Shown here piece after piece: positions 1 to 6,737 of a stretch of DNA of 8,415 nucleotides. Under the pieces are notes generated by a model. The model saw only the letters and a list, made by a program, of their open reading frames with translations, was not told where the DNA came from and did not search any database. Positions within the stretch are counted from its first letter, which is position 1. Every line of letters starts with the position of its first letter. Source of the DNA: Candidatus Zhuqueibacterota bacterium (GTDB lineage Bacteria > SM23-31); the NCBI GenBank assembly GCA_022562855.1, contig JADFON010000056.1, positions 1-8,415 of the forward strand, written 5' to 3'. Both the position numbers and the translations under genes were made by a program.

Positions 1-2540
1 GCAGGGTCGTATAAATCGGGTATATCCGAATTAACAAGTTCCTGTAGAAAGGGGACTTCATCCTTGCGGGCATGCCAATTCATCGCAGATAGTGCCGCAG
101 ACCGCAGTTCCAATGCCTGTTCCTCGTCCTTGATTAGGTTCATAAGAAAGCTCAGGCTGTTTCTGTAATCGGTCTTTGCGAGAAGCTCCGGAAAATGAAT
201 TCTCGATTCTTGCGGCGCGATTTCAAATAATTGCAATCCCAATTTGAAACAATGTTCCGTAAGTCCATACTGTTTTAAAAACTTTATGAACAAAACCCCG
301 GATGTTTTATGCATAATTTTTTTAAAGGTCTCAAGTATAAAAGTCTCGGCAAGCGCCGGACCGAGGTCCCAGATCACCTGGAGAAGAAAATCAATATCTT
401 CATCTTTATATTCGTCTTTTCCCGCCGGGGACGGCTTTTCCCACATAACATTTGCAAGAAACGCCTGCGAGAATTGTTTTGCGTATTCTTCAGCCGGAAC
501 GCCGCCCCGCCCAGCGGGATCGAATCGTGAATATTCCAAACGCCAGACCATTGCAACGTTTGGATCAAGCGCTATATTCGCACTGATCCTCATTGATGTA
601 CCGATACCCTGAACCCGTTTAAGTTTGTCGGGGAATACTTTCTTTAAATGATCACCGGGCAGTGATTCACAGAGGTATTCAACCGCCGGCAGGTTTTTTA
701 TTATCGAAACACACCATGACAGGAAAAGGACCCTGTTTACTTCAAAAGATATTTTAGTTATTTTTATCAACTCTTTTGTAAAAAGCTCTTCACCAAATGT
801 TACGGCAAACTTCCGGATTTCCGCTCCGATAGCGCTGATATTGTCCCTGTTTATCCTTCGTTCGAACTTGCTTATAAAATTTGAAACGCTTCCTGAGTAA
901 AGCGTCCGTGAATCGGCAACATTTCCCGTTTCGGGTTTGCTTGATTTCTCATAAATACCCAATCCGTCACCGGGTCTGCTTTCTTTTCTGTCCTTTTGAA
1001 TCTTTTCGCACGCCTTACGTAACATCTCGTTTTCATCCGAACTAATTGCTTGATCAAGGAGATTATCGATCTGGTCATCGCGAATGGTACTTAGAAAATT
1101 CCCGGATTTTTCTCTATTCAACTCGAACTTATCGGTCAACATAGATAGCAAATTATTATATACTGTCAACCGTAATTTATCATTGCAGTTATCGGAAGCT
1201 TTGAGCAAATTTGCCGCTGAAAATACGGTGTTTCTTGAAAGCGCTTCACCAATAAGAGGAGAAACATCGTCGGTCAGACCGGCATAAAAATGCAGCGGCT
1301 CGTCCCACCAGGGAAAGTCGAGCCTCCTGACAGTCTCTTCGAGGTCTTCACCCAACAGGCGGTAACCGGCAAAAAACTCCTGGAACAACTGGTGGTAAAA
1401 TTTTATGCGGCCGTCGGTTTCCGTCAAAAGCCCCATTCCGAGCAGTTCATCAAGTAATGTGTCGGCGGTATATCGGTCCTTTTTGAGAACGCTCCTTTCA
1501 ATGTTTCTTTCAAGAAATTTTCGAATTACCCCCCATACTGCCTCTTGCGATGTTCTTACCTCGCCGCGGTTTTGCAGGAAAAACCCGATGGACCCAGCCA
1601 ATTCCAGCATAATCATTACGCCCGCCGTCGTTGACGTCTTTCGTAGTTTTATACTTTCACTGCTGAACCAAAGAACGAAAAATTTTCTGAACAGCCTGCC
1701 GTAATTTAAGGGAAGCTCCCAATTCGATTCCCGATAGACTTTTAACGCCATGGTAAGTATAAGAGGGTTCGAGACTATTTGGGGAAACTCACGGTAAAAT
1801 GTCGATTTAAACGTATCTCTTTTTGAGGAAAAATCTTCGACGTCCTGCAGAGTATTTGCGATAAATTTGTCAATCTCATCAAGACTCAGCGGTCTGACAG
1901 ATAAGACAGATATGTGGAAAAGATCGGGAAAATCCCGGCTCCGGCAGCTTATTATGCAGGATGTTTTTGGATATAATGCGAGAAAGTGCTTTATATCCCT
2001 GACAGCATGATCCCATAGATTAAGAGGGCATTCATTGAGACCGTCAAGGATAACTAATAACGAGCCTCTATTTAACAATTTCTCTATTGTCTCATCAAAA
2101 TCACCTGAAAACGCATATGGATAAAATTGACCGGATATCATACTGCGGATGCTGTTTGTTCCTTCCTGCGGTCTATAAGAGTTAATCTCCAGAAAAACCG
2201 GAACCACTCCGGGGGTAAGACCTTCATCAATTGCCGCAGTATCTGAAAGATGATCGAGCAGAATTTTTGAGTTATGAAGCGAAAGATACTGTAACGCTGT
2301 ACTTTTTCCTGCGCCCGGATCACCGATAAGAACAAACCGTTTCAGCGTCCTGTGGGCTTCTACAATTCCCATGCCGCGGCGCAAATCACCCTGTAATATA
2401 GTATCACCCGATGAAAATTCCGTATCCACCGAATCGGTTTGCAGTGGTGTATAACGGGATGATAAAGCGTTAAAGGAATGAACAATATCTTTTAGATACC
2501 GTTTTATTATTTCCGTTGTCTTATGGTCGAATTCACTCAT
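1..2540 (-). CDS. NACHT-domain STAND NTPase with HEAT-like repeats (C-terminus beyond window)
   Basis: The frame is open from ATG at 2540 to the left edge, giving 846 codons with no stop; I read it codon by codon. Residues 1-65 are a short helical lead-in with no recognisable effector domain. A Walker A motif GDPGAGKST lies at residues 73-81 and a Walker B LLVILDGLNE at 161-170. A sensor-like CIISCRSRDF and a SNPLILTMAL segment follow, then the winged-helix signature HQLFQEFFAGYRL at 383-395. This order is that of NACHT modules. From about residue 420 on, the protein is a run of amphipathic helices resembling HEAT repeats, for example ALELRSAALSAMNW near the edge. Proteins of this family are signal-transducing ATPases that oligomerise after ligand sensing, and several bacterial ones protect against phage; the C-terminal repeats usually sense. 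Defence is an inference here. The missing C-terminus could hold an additional domain. It lies 111 bp downstream of the CorC-like gene on the same strand. Confidence 0.9.
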   Translation of the reverse strand, partial: MSEFDHKTTEIIKRYLKDIVHSFNALSSRYTPLQTDSVDTEFSSGDTILQGDLRRGMGIVEAHRTLKRFVLIGDPGAGKSTALQYLSLHNSKILLDHLSDTAAIDEGLTPGVVPVFLEINSYRPQEGTNSIRSMISGQFYPYAFSGDFDETIEKLLNRGSLLVILDGLNECPLNLWDHAVRDIKHFLALYPKTSCIISCRSRDFPDLFHISVLSVRPLSLDEIDKFIANTLQDVEDFSSKRDTFKSTFYREFPQIVSNPLILTMALKVYRESNWELPLNYGRLFRKFFVLWFSSESIKLRKTSTTAGVMIMLELAGSIGFFLQNRGEVRTSQEAVWGVIRKFLERNIERSVLKKDRYTADTLLDELLGMGLLTETDGRIKFYHQLFQEFFAGYRLLGEDLEETVRRLDFPWWDEPLHFYAGLTDDVSPLIGEALSRNTVFSAANLLKASDNCNDKLRLTVYNNLLSMLTDKFELNREKSGNFLSTIRDDQIDNLLDQAISSDENEMLRKACEKIQKDRKESRPGDGLGIYEKSSKPETGNVADSRTLYSGSVSNFISKFERRINRDNISAIGAEIRKFAVTFGEELFTKELIKITKISFEVNRVLFLSWCVSIIKNLPAVEYLCESLPGDHLKKVFPDKLKRVQGIGTSMRISANIALDPNVAMVWRLEYSRFDPAGRGGVPAEEYAKQFSQAFLANVMWEKPSPAGKDEYKDEDIDFLLQVIWDLGPALAETFILETFKKIMHKTSGVLFIKFLKQYGLTEHCFKLGLQLFEIAPQESRIHFPELLAKTDYRNSLSFLMNLIKDEEQALELRSAALSAMNWHARKDEVPFLQELVNSDIPDLYDP

Positions 2541-2651
2541 AATGATAATTAATTTCGAAGACAGGAATTGAAAATTTAGTCCCGTAACTGCGTTACGTCC
2601 GGGAAATTATAGCTGGATACTAAATTATAATGTGGGATAACCGGCATGCTG
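2541..2651 (-). promoter_or_regulatory. Leader region of the NACHT gene with an inverted repeat
   Basis: This 111 bp gap holds an imperfect dyad whose core is CGTAAC-TGC-GTTACG (2583-2597), flanked by TCC and GGGA. Two TATAAT hexamers read on the minus strand at 2611-2606 and 2629-2624, but neither has a good -35 box at normal distance. No T-run follows the dyad on the minus strand, so it looks more like an operator or leader hairpin than a terminator of the upstream CorC-like gene. No strong Shine-Dalgarno sequence precedes the ATG at 2540. Promoter activity is a guess. Confidence 0.3.
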
Positions 2652-3938
2652 TTATTCGGGTTCGGCGGGAGGTTTGTTCTCTTTCAGTATTTGGATAATT
2701 ACTTCCGTAATTCGGTTTTCCTGCATCTCGTTCACTGTTAGCTTAAGGCTGTCGATCTCGATGGTTTCACCTTTTTCCGGAATATGTCCAAGGTGAAACA
2801 ATATTAATCCCGAAATTGTGTCGTAGGCATCGTCATCTTCAAGATTCAGGTCAAGCAGCTCGTTTGCATCATGTATATTTAGTTTGGCGGAGATCTTAAA
2901 GGTATCGTCGCTGATTCTTTTTACCGGCTGCTCGAGGGGGTCGGTTTCGTCGTATATCTCACCGACCAATTCCTCAAGTACATCTTCGAATGTAACAAGT
3001 CCTGCAATACCGCCGTGTTCGTCCACTACAAGCGCCATGTGGTTCTTTTCTTTTTTGAATTGTCTCAAAAGGGCATCAACCATCATGTTTTCAGGTACAA
3101 ATACTGCCGGTTTCATAATCGACGTAATAAGGTCAGCCTTTTTGTCCGATAAGCCTGCCTGCAGAATATCCTTTACATAGACTACCCCCAGGATCTTGTC
3201 GACACTTTGCTGGTGAACCGGTATTCTCGAAAAAGTTAATGTATTTCTAGCTTTCAAAGCTTTGCCGATCGTCATCTCCGATTCGAATGTAAACATATCG
3301 AGCCGCGGGGTCATAACCGCCGCTACTTCGGTATTGTCCAGTTCAAACACATTATGAATGATCTCTTTTTCTTCCTGTTTGATTACTCCTTCTTCTTCTC
3401 CGATCTTGACGATTGTTCTTACTTCCTCTTCCGTAACGAGAGGATACTTTCGCAGGTAAGTGTCTCCCGAACCGATTCTATTCGATAAATTGATAAACCA
3501 GGCGATTGGTGAAAAAATAAGTTGAAACACCTTCATCAACGGGGAAATTGTCAGGGCGACTCGTTCTGCGTGGTTCATGCAAAATGATTTTGGATAAATT
3601 TCACCGAAGAGAAGTATAAGAATGGTCATAATTCCCGTAGAAATACCCGCGCCGTAGGTGAGCGCAGACGCGACATTGTATGAATCGAGAATATTTATTG
3701 TGAGTGATGTAGCTATGGCGGAGGCGCCGACATTTGCGAGATTGTTACCGATTAACACGGTAACCAGCAGTTTGTGCGGTTTGGATTTTAAACGTGTAAG
3801 CAGACCGGAATTACGTACTTTTTGCTCAAAAAGATGCCGAACCTTCAAGTCGGAAAGCGACATAAACGCAATTTCCGCACCTGAAAAAAAGGCTGAGAAA
3901 AAAATGAGGACAGTAAGAAGAATCAACGGAAATGTCAA
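2652..3938 (-). CDS. HlyC/CorC-family membrane protein (DUF21-CBS-CorC_HlyC)
   Basis: This 428-residue inner-membrane protein has the standard layout of the CorC/TlyC/CNNM family. A DUF21 transmembrane region spans residues 1 to about 165, with FFSGAEIAF (17-25), GNNLAN (64-69) and GEIYPK (112-117). A linker follows with the typical EEEGVIKQEEKEII. A CBS pair lies at about 205-330 (MTPR at 209-212, ILGVVYVKDIL, VVDEHGGIAGLVTFEDVLEE), and a C-terminal CorC_HlyC domain at about 345-420. Length and motifs are complete, so it should be functional. Family members are linked to magnesium or cobalt efflux and adenine-nucleotide binding through CBS; the older label hemolysin is misleading. The start is TTG at 3938: a GGGAGA ribosome-binding site ends about 6 bases upstream, no ATG lies in frame, and a TAG stop occurs 8 codons before. 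Nothing links it functionally to its neighbours. Confidence 0.95.
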   Translation of the reverse strand: MTFPLILLTVLIFFSAFFSGAEIAFMSLSDLKVRHLFEQKVRNSGLLTRLKSKPHKLLVTVLIGNNLANVGASAIATSLTINILDSYNVASALTYGAGISTGIMTILILLFGEIYPKSFCMNHAERVALTISPLMKVFQLIFSPIAWFINLSNRIGSGDTYLRKYPLVTEEEVRTIVKIGEEEGVIKQEEKEIIHNVFELDNTEVAAVMTPRLDMFTFESEMTIGKALKARNTLTFSRIPVHQQSVDKILGVVYVKDILQAGLSDKKADLITSIMKPAVFVPENMMVDALLRQFKKEKNHMALVVDEHGGIAGLVTFEDVLEELVGEIYDETDPLEQPVKRISDDTFKISAKLNIHDANELLDLNLEDDDAYDTISGLILFHLGHIPEKGETIEIDSLKLTVNEMQENRITEVIIQILKENKPPAEPE

Positions 3939-4146
3939 CAGGTTTCTCCCATTCTTTTCAAACTATACCCACTATCCATATGGAAAAAACCGGAATCATC
4001 CGGAGAAGAGTCTGTATCCATATCCTTTGTATTATTTAAACAAAAATATGAATCGATAGCGCAACTTTACAATTTGTGACTATGTAAAAAAGATATAAAT
4101 AAAATTAGTGTCTGTCAAGCAAATTCTAAAGGAAATAATGCCGATA
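3939..4146. promoter_or_regulatory. Divergent intergenic region with two small dyads
   Basis: This gap separates the minus-strand CorC-like gene from the plus-strand SNase-like gene and must carry the CorC-like promoter. It contains a perfect palindrome TCCATATGGA (3975-3984) and a hairpin-like CCGGA-ATCA-TCCGG (3990-4003), with a partial copy TCCATAT at 4017-4023. I find no convincing -35/-10 pair. The reading frame of the downstream gene stays open from about 4099, but that stretch is not treated as coding here. Confidence 0.3.
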
Positions 4147-4186
4147 TTGCATTTCAGGATTGATTTATCTATATTTGAATTCAAAT
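4147..4186 (+). promoter_or_regulatory. Candidate promoter with palindromic operator before the SNase-like gene
   Basis: TTGCAT (4147-4152) and TATATT (4170-4175) are separated by exactly 17 bases, a sigma-70-like spacing. The -10 box matches TATAAT at 5 of 6 positions; the -35 box only at 3 of 6. A perfect 14-bp palindrome ATTTGAATTCAAAT (4173-4186) overlaps the -10 box and the expected transcription start, where a repressor would sit. If real, this promoter excludes the upstream GTG (4108) and ATG (4138) as starts and supports the ATG at 4201. Confidence 0.35.
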
Positions 4187-4200
4187 CTTCCATATTAGCT

Positions 4201-4890
4201 ATGACTGTATTAAGATCAAAATTGTTTCCTGCGGTACTTTACGGTATTCTGATTTTTTTCGCTTCGTCAGTATCAGGGCAGGAACGGTATCCCGATAAAA
4301 TATTTCCCCGGTCGCAGAACTGGTCGGTAGACTGCAAGATATACAGGCTTACCGAAAAAACCGTAATAGTTCTTTTCCAGGGTCAGGAAATTCCAATAGA
4401 AATACAACGGACTTCGCTTAAGAAATTGGAATACGAAGACGGAAGACAGGTCATTTTCAACCGGTTTGGACAAATAGAAGGTGAAATAACGCTTTCACGA
4501 CCTGTGCAAATCCGGGAGGTGTTAAATCCGGGACTCGTAAAATTGTCCGACGGTGAGGAGGTTGTATTGAATGGAATAGATTTCAGCCTGCCCGCCGATT
4601 CACTCAGTCTGCATTATTTCGAAAGTGGAACGAACTACGTCAGGAGTCTCGTTCTCAGGTCAACCGTTCAACTCCAGTTTGACATTCAGCAGAGGGATGA
4701 ATTCGGACGTTTGCTTGCTTATGTGATTCTGCCGGGCGGTTTGATACTCAACGCAGAGATAATCCGCCGCGGGTTCTGCCCGCTTGACCGTGGCAGAAAC
4801 CTGATCTACCTGCAGGACTTCAAACTGCTCGAAGAAGAAGCAAAAAGGGAAGTGCGCGGGATTTGGAGTAAAGGGGGACAGCAACCCTGA
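4201..4890 (+). CDS. Exported protein with degenerate SNase-like (thermonuclease) domain
   Basis: With the start at 4201 the protein has 229 residues and begins with a normal signal peptide: basic MTVLRSK, hydrophobic core, and SSVSG-QE at the likely cleavage site (about 26/27). In-frame starts at GTG 4108 or ATG 4138 (the latter behind AAAGGAAA) would add 21-31 residues before the signal peptide, so 4201 is preferred. Residues 27-100 form an unassigned beta-rich part (KLEYEDGRQV). Residues about 105-224 follow the staphylococcal nuclease fold: KLSDGEEVVLNGID, QRDEFGRLLAYV, then NAEIIRRGF and EEEAKREVRGIWS, which match the family C-terminus closely. Aligned by eye to the S. aureus enzyme, Arg87 is kept (R170), but Arg35 is V122, Glu43 is L130 and Asp21 is G111. 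A hydrolytic role is therefore unlikely; it may bind nucleic acid or a protein in the periplasm. It stands alone as a plus-strand gene. Confidence 0.8.
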   Translation: MTVLRSKLFPAVLYGILIFFASSVSGQERYPDKIFPRSQNWSVDCKIYRLTEKTVIVLFQGQEIPIEIQRTSLKKLEYEDGRQVIFNRFGQIEGEITLSRPVQIREVLNPGLVKLSDGEEVVLNGIDFSLPADSLSLHYFESGTNYVRSLVLRSTVQLQFDIQQRDEFGRLLAYVILPGGLILNAEIIRRGFCPLDRGRNLIYLQDFKLLEEEAKREVRGIWSKGGQQP

Positions 4891-5054
4891 TATTAGGCTC
4901 GTTACCGCTTATTGTTGGAGGCGAGAGATGATTGTCAGCCCCTAGAACCCTGGCTGATCCTTCTCGCTTAACGGGAGTGGGATGAATTGTAGGGGTCTAT
5001 ATATTAAACCGCTGCCGAAAACAGTCAAGAACAGTTTTGAATTCTTCTATGTAC
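4891..5054 (+). other. Non-coding stretch with nested complementary arms (possible structured RNA or 3' UTR)
   Basis: No convincing gene lies between the SNase-like stop and the terminator. On the plus strand GCGAGA (4921-4926) pairs with TCTCGC (4962-4967), enclosing TCAGCC (4935-4940) with GGCTGA (4952-4957). Outside them CGTTA (4900-4904) can pair with TAACG (4969-4973). A competing helix CCCCTA (4939-4944) with TAGGGG (4990-4995) shares bases with the inner one, so two mutually exclusive folds are possible. No known RNA class (6S, SRP, RNase P, tmRNA, tRNA or a common riboswitch) could be recognised by eye. It may be a small RNA or only the 3' UTR of the upstream gene. Confidence 0.35.
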
Positions 5055-5090
5055 AAAAAAAACAGGGGCACAACAATGTGCCCTTGTTTT
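5055..5090 (-). terminator. Rho-independent terminator, probably bidirectional
   Basis: An 11-bp stem (5062-5072 with 5077-5087, one G-T wobble) closes a four-base loop. Minus-strand transcripts leave it through eight T residues, making it a strong terminator for the 51-residue peptide gene and the metal cassette. On the plus strand it is followed by TTTT, so it may also end transcription from the SNase-like gene. A second short dyad, GAGCTA / TAGCTC (5101-5120), lies between it and the peptide's stop codon. Confidence 0.85.
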
Positions 5091-5120
5091 ATACGAATAT
5101 GAGCTACTGAAGTATAGCTC

Positions 5121-5276
5121 TTACTTCACAGTACACATGCCGCAACATTGACCACTCGACATATCGCATTTCATGTCGCTATTTTGGAAAGCATACTGAT
5201 TCACTGCAAAAGCGGCTCCGGCAGTCAAAAGAACCACAAGCATTATGCCGGCTACGATTTTTTTTGTTTTACCCAT
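5121..5276 (-). CDS. Small exported Cys/Met-rich peptide, putative metal-binding
   Basis: ATG at 5276 to TAA at 5121 encodes 51 residues, with AAGGAG ten bases upstream of the start. Residues 1-24 are a textbook signal peptide: MGKTKK, a hydrophobic core, and AGAAFA before the likely cleavage. The mature part is only about 27 residues and ends in MKCDMSSGQCCGMCTVK, with four Cys and three Met. Such a tail could bind a soft metal such as Cu(I) or Hg(II), or form disulfides in the periplasm. The family is unknown to me. It is the last gene of the run that contains the HMA protein and the CsoR-like regulator, and a strong terminator follows 31 bases later. Signal peptide, ribosome-binding site and terminator together argue that it is a real gene despite its size. 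Confidence 0.8.
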   Translation of the reverse strand: MGKTKKIVAGIMLVVLLTAGAAFAVNQYAFQNSDMKCDMSSGQCCGMCTVK

Positions 5277-5394
5277 TGCAATTCATCTCCTTACATGTTG
5301 TTCGTATTCACAGCACGGTGAATATGTATAATACAAACATATATGATTTTTTCATAGTTCCGCAAACTATATTTTTTTGTATTTCAAAATTGAA
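5277..5394 (-). promoter_or_regulatory. Upstream region of the Cys-rich peptide gene with two perfect dyads
   Basis: Between the NHL stop and the peptide start lie two inverted repeats: TATTCAC-6-GTGAATA (5305-5324) and ATAGTT-5-AACTAT (5354-5370). A minus-strand TATTAT (5333-5328) sits between them and could be a -10 box. The second dyad would then overlap the -35 region and the first would cover the transcription start. Neither dyad is followed by a T-run on the minus strand, so they do not look like terminators of the NHL gene. The peptide may have its own regulated promoter. Confidence 0.35.
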
Positions 5395-6366
5395 CTAATG
5401 TATTATTTCAAATTTTTGTATCCGGTTATTTCCGAAGTCCACGACATACACATAACCTTCGTCATCAACCACAACATCGGTAGGCATGTTAAACTGCCCG
5501 CCTGACATTCCCTCAGAACCGATAGACACGAGGTATTCGCCTGTATCGGAAAATTTTTGTATACGGTGATTGAAGAAATCGGCAACAAAAATAGTATTGC
5601 CCGGTCCGGCGGCTACGGCTGTTGCGGTCCTGAACCACCCGTTAAAACCGCCTGGAATATTTATAGCGAACGGACCTCCCCATTTTCGTTCAAACGTGCC
5701 ATCGGGATTAAACATCTGAATCCGGTCATTGTATGCGTCTGCCACAATTAACATACCGTCAGGTAAAAGGGCAACATCGGTCGGGTATTGAAAGTAGCCT
5801 GCCCCGATACCCGTTTCGCCGGTTGAACCGTACTGCTTTATAAAGCGCCCGTCCGGACTAAGCACCTGCACCCGGTGATTATAGAAATCAGACACATACA
5901 TTTGCCCTGATTCATCCACAGCGACACCGCCGGGACTGTCAAACTGACCTTCTCCTGTTCCTGATTCACCGAAGACAAATAGCGGATCGCCTTCAAGAGA
6001 AAATACTTGTATCCGGTCATTCAAATATTCTGTAACATATAATTTATCTTCAAAAATATCCAGATGCATAGGTCTTCCTAATTCACCGGTTTTGTCGCCG
6101 GTACTTCCAAATTCTCTCAAAAAGTTACCATCTAAATCAAATACCTGAATTCTGTTATTTCCAGAATCGCTAACAAACAATTCTTCACCGTTTATAGCTA
6201 TTCCAATGGGAGATATGAATTCTCCGGGAGCAGAACCCTCGTTCCCAAAAGTTAATAAATAACTATAACCCGGTTCTTTTGGAGAAGGAAACCAGTTGAA
6301 AATCAAAGAAAATAGAACCAGTAAAAAAACTACAGACAGAAATGTATATAATAATTTACGTTTCAT
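5395..6366 (-). CDS. Membrane-anchored or exported six-bladed NHL-repeat propeller
   Basis: The 323-residue protein starts with MKRKLLYT and a hydrophobic segment (about 5-25), either a signal peptide or an N-terminal anchor, so the rest lies in the periplasm or outside. Six NHL repeats follow, each ending in a variant of N-x-RIQ-x-F: residues 70-76, 116-122, 163-169, 213-219, 266-272 and 313-319. Each blade carries P-x-G/D-hAh and an hYVxD-type strand. Six blades make a complete beta-propeller with no room for a catalytic domain, so a binding or scaffold role is likely. NHL propellers are versatile and predict no ligand. Its ATG overlaps the TGA of the upstream HMA gene (ATGA), a sign of translational coupling and of a shared function. 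The frame ends with TAG at 5395. Confidence 0.9.
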   Translation of the reverse strand: MKRKLLYTFLSVVFLLVLFSLIFNWFPSPKEPGYSYLLTFGNEGSAPGEFISPIGIAINGEELFVSDSGNNRIQVFDLDGNFLREFGSTGDKTGELGRPMHLDIFEDKLYVTEYLNDRIQVFSLEGDPLFVFGESGTGEGQFDSPGGVAVDESGQMYVSDFYNHRVQVLSPDGRFIKQYGSTGETGIGAGYFQYPTDVALLPDGMLIVADAYNDRIQMFNPDGTFERKWGGPFAINIPGGFNGWFRTATAVAAGPGNTIFVADFFNHRIQKFSDTGEYLVSIGSEGMSGGQFNMPTDVVVDDEGYVYVVDFGNNRIQKFEIIH

Positions 6367-6722
6367 TTACCTCTTTCCTTAGGTAGTTTTGAAAACTTGA
6401 TTTCTTTCGCAGTAAATCCTGACTCTTTTACGATTTTTACTATGGTCTTCTCATCTACAGATTTACCCTCTTTCAGGGAAAACGTAACGAGACCTTTTTC
6501 GAAATCAATTTTCAAATCTAAAATACCATCGATTTTCTTCATCTTCTTTTCCAACCCGTAAACACAAAAAGGACAGGAAAGACCGTCCACCCTGACTTCA
6601 ACAATGTTTTCCTTTTGAGAAGATACCGCAACGGACGTATCTGCTTCCGATTCTGTTTGAGCGAATGCAATAGATCCGTTTAAAAGAAATAAAAGCGCTG
6701 CAATAATACTTACCTTTAACAT
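6363..6722 (-). CDS. Exported MerP-like HMA-domain protein with CPFC motif
   Basis: This 119-residue protein has a signal peptide (about 1-21, cleavage at SIAFA-Q), a Ser/Glu-rich linker (22-38) and one heavy-metal-associated domain (about 40-110). The metal-binding loop reads DGLSCPFCVYGLEKK, with Cys50 and Cys53 in place of the usual GMTCxxC; the ferredoxin-like fold is complete to ESGFTAKEIKF. HMA domains bind Cu(I), Hg(II) or similar thiophilic ions, and an exported single-domain version corresponds in place to MerP, the periplasmic mercury carrier. The metal here is not known. The start ATG at 6722 is preceded by AAAGGGA. It follows the barrel gene by 15 bases and overlaps the NHL gene by 4, so the three are almost certainly one operon. 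Confidence 0.9.
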   Translation of the reverse strand: MLKVSIIAALLFLLNGSIAFAQTESEADTSVAVSSQKENIVEVRVDGLSCPFCVYGLEKKMKKIDGILDLKIDFEKGLVTFSLKEGKSVDEKTIVKIVKESGFTAKEIKFSKLPKERGK

Positions 6723-6737
6723 TTTTTTCCCTTTCTT

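Noticed and set aside
244-1704. Several plus- and minus-strand frames of 60-120 codons inside the NACHT region.
   Set aside because: They are shadows of the continuous NACHT-HEAT frame, with no domain or ribosome-binding support.
4928-4945. A five-codon mini-frame (MIVSP) behind GGAGG, like a leader peptide.
   Set aside because: No plus-strand gene follows for it to control, and the bases are better explained by the RNA helices.
4964-4980. GCTTAACG resembles one arm of an integron attC site.
   Set aside because: No matching GTTRRRY partner lies at a suitable distance, and no integrase or cassette structure is seen.
4982-5110. A plus-strand frame of 42 codons starting MNCRGLYIK behind GGGAG.
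   Set aside because: It runs straight through the terminator hairpin and has no recognisable features; likely chance.
5354-5383. Hairpin ATAGTT-5-AACTAT followed by a T-run on the plus strand could be a terminator.
   Set aside because: The only genes here are on the minus strand, where no T-run follows; it is more likely a dyad at the promoter of the peptide gene.
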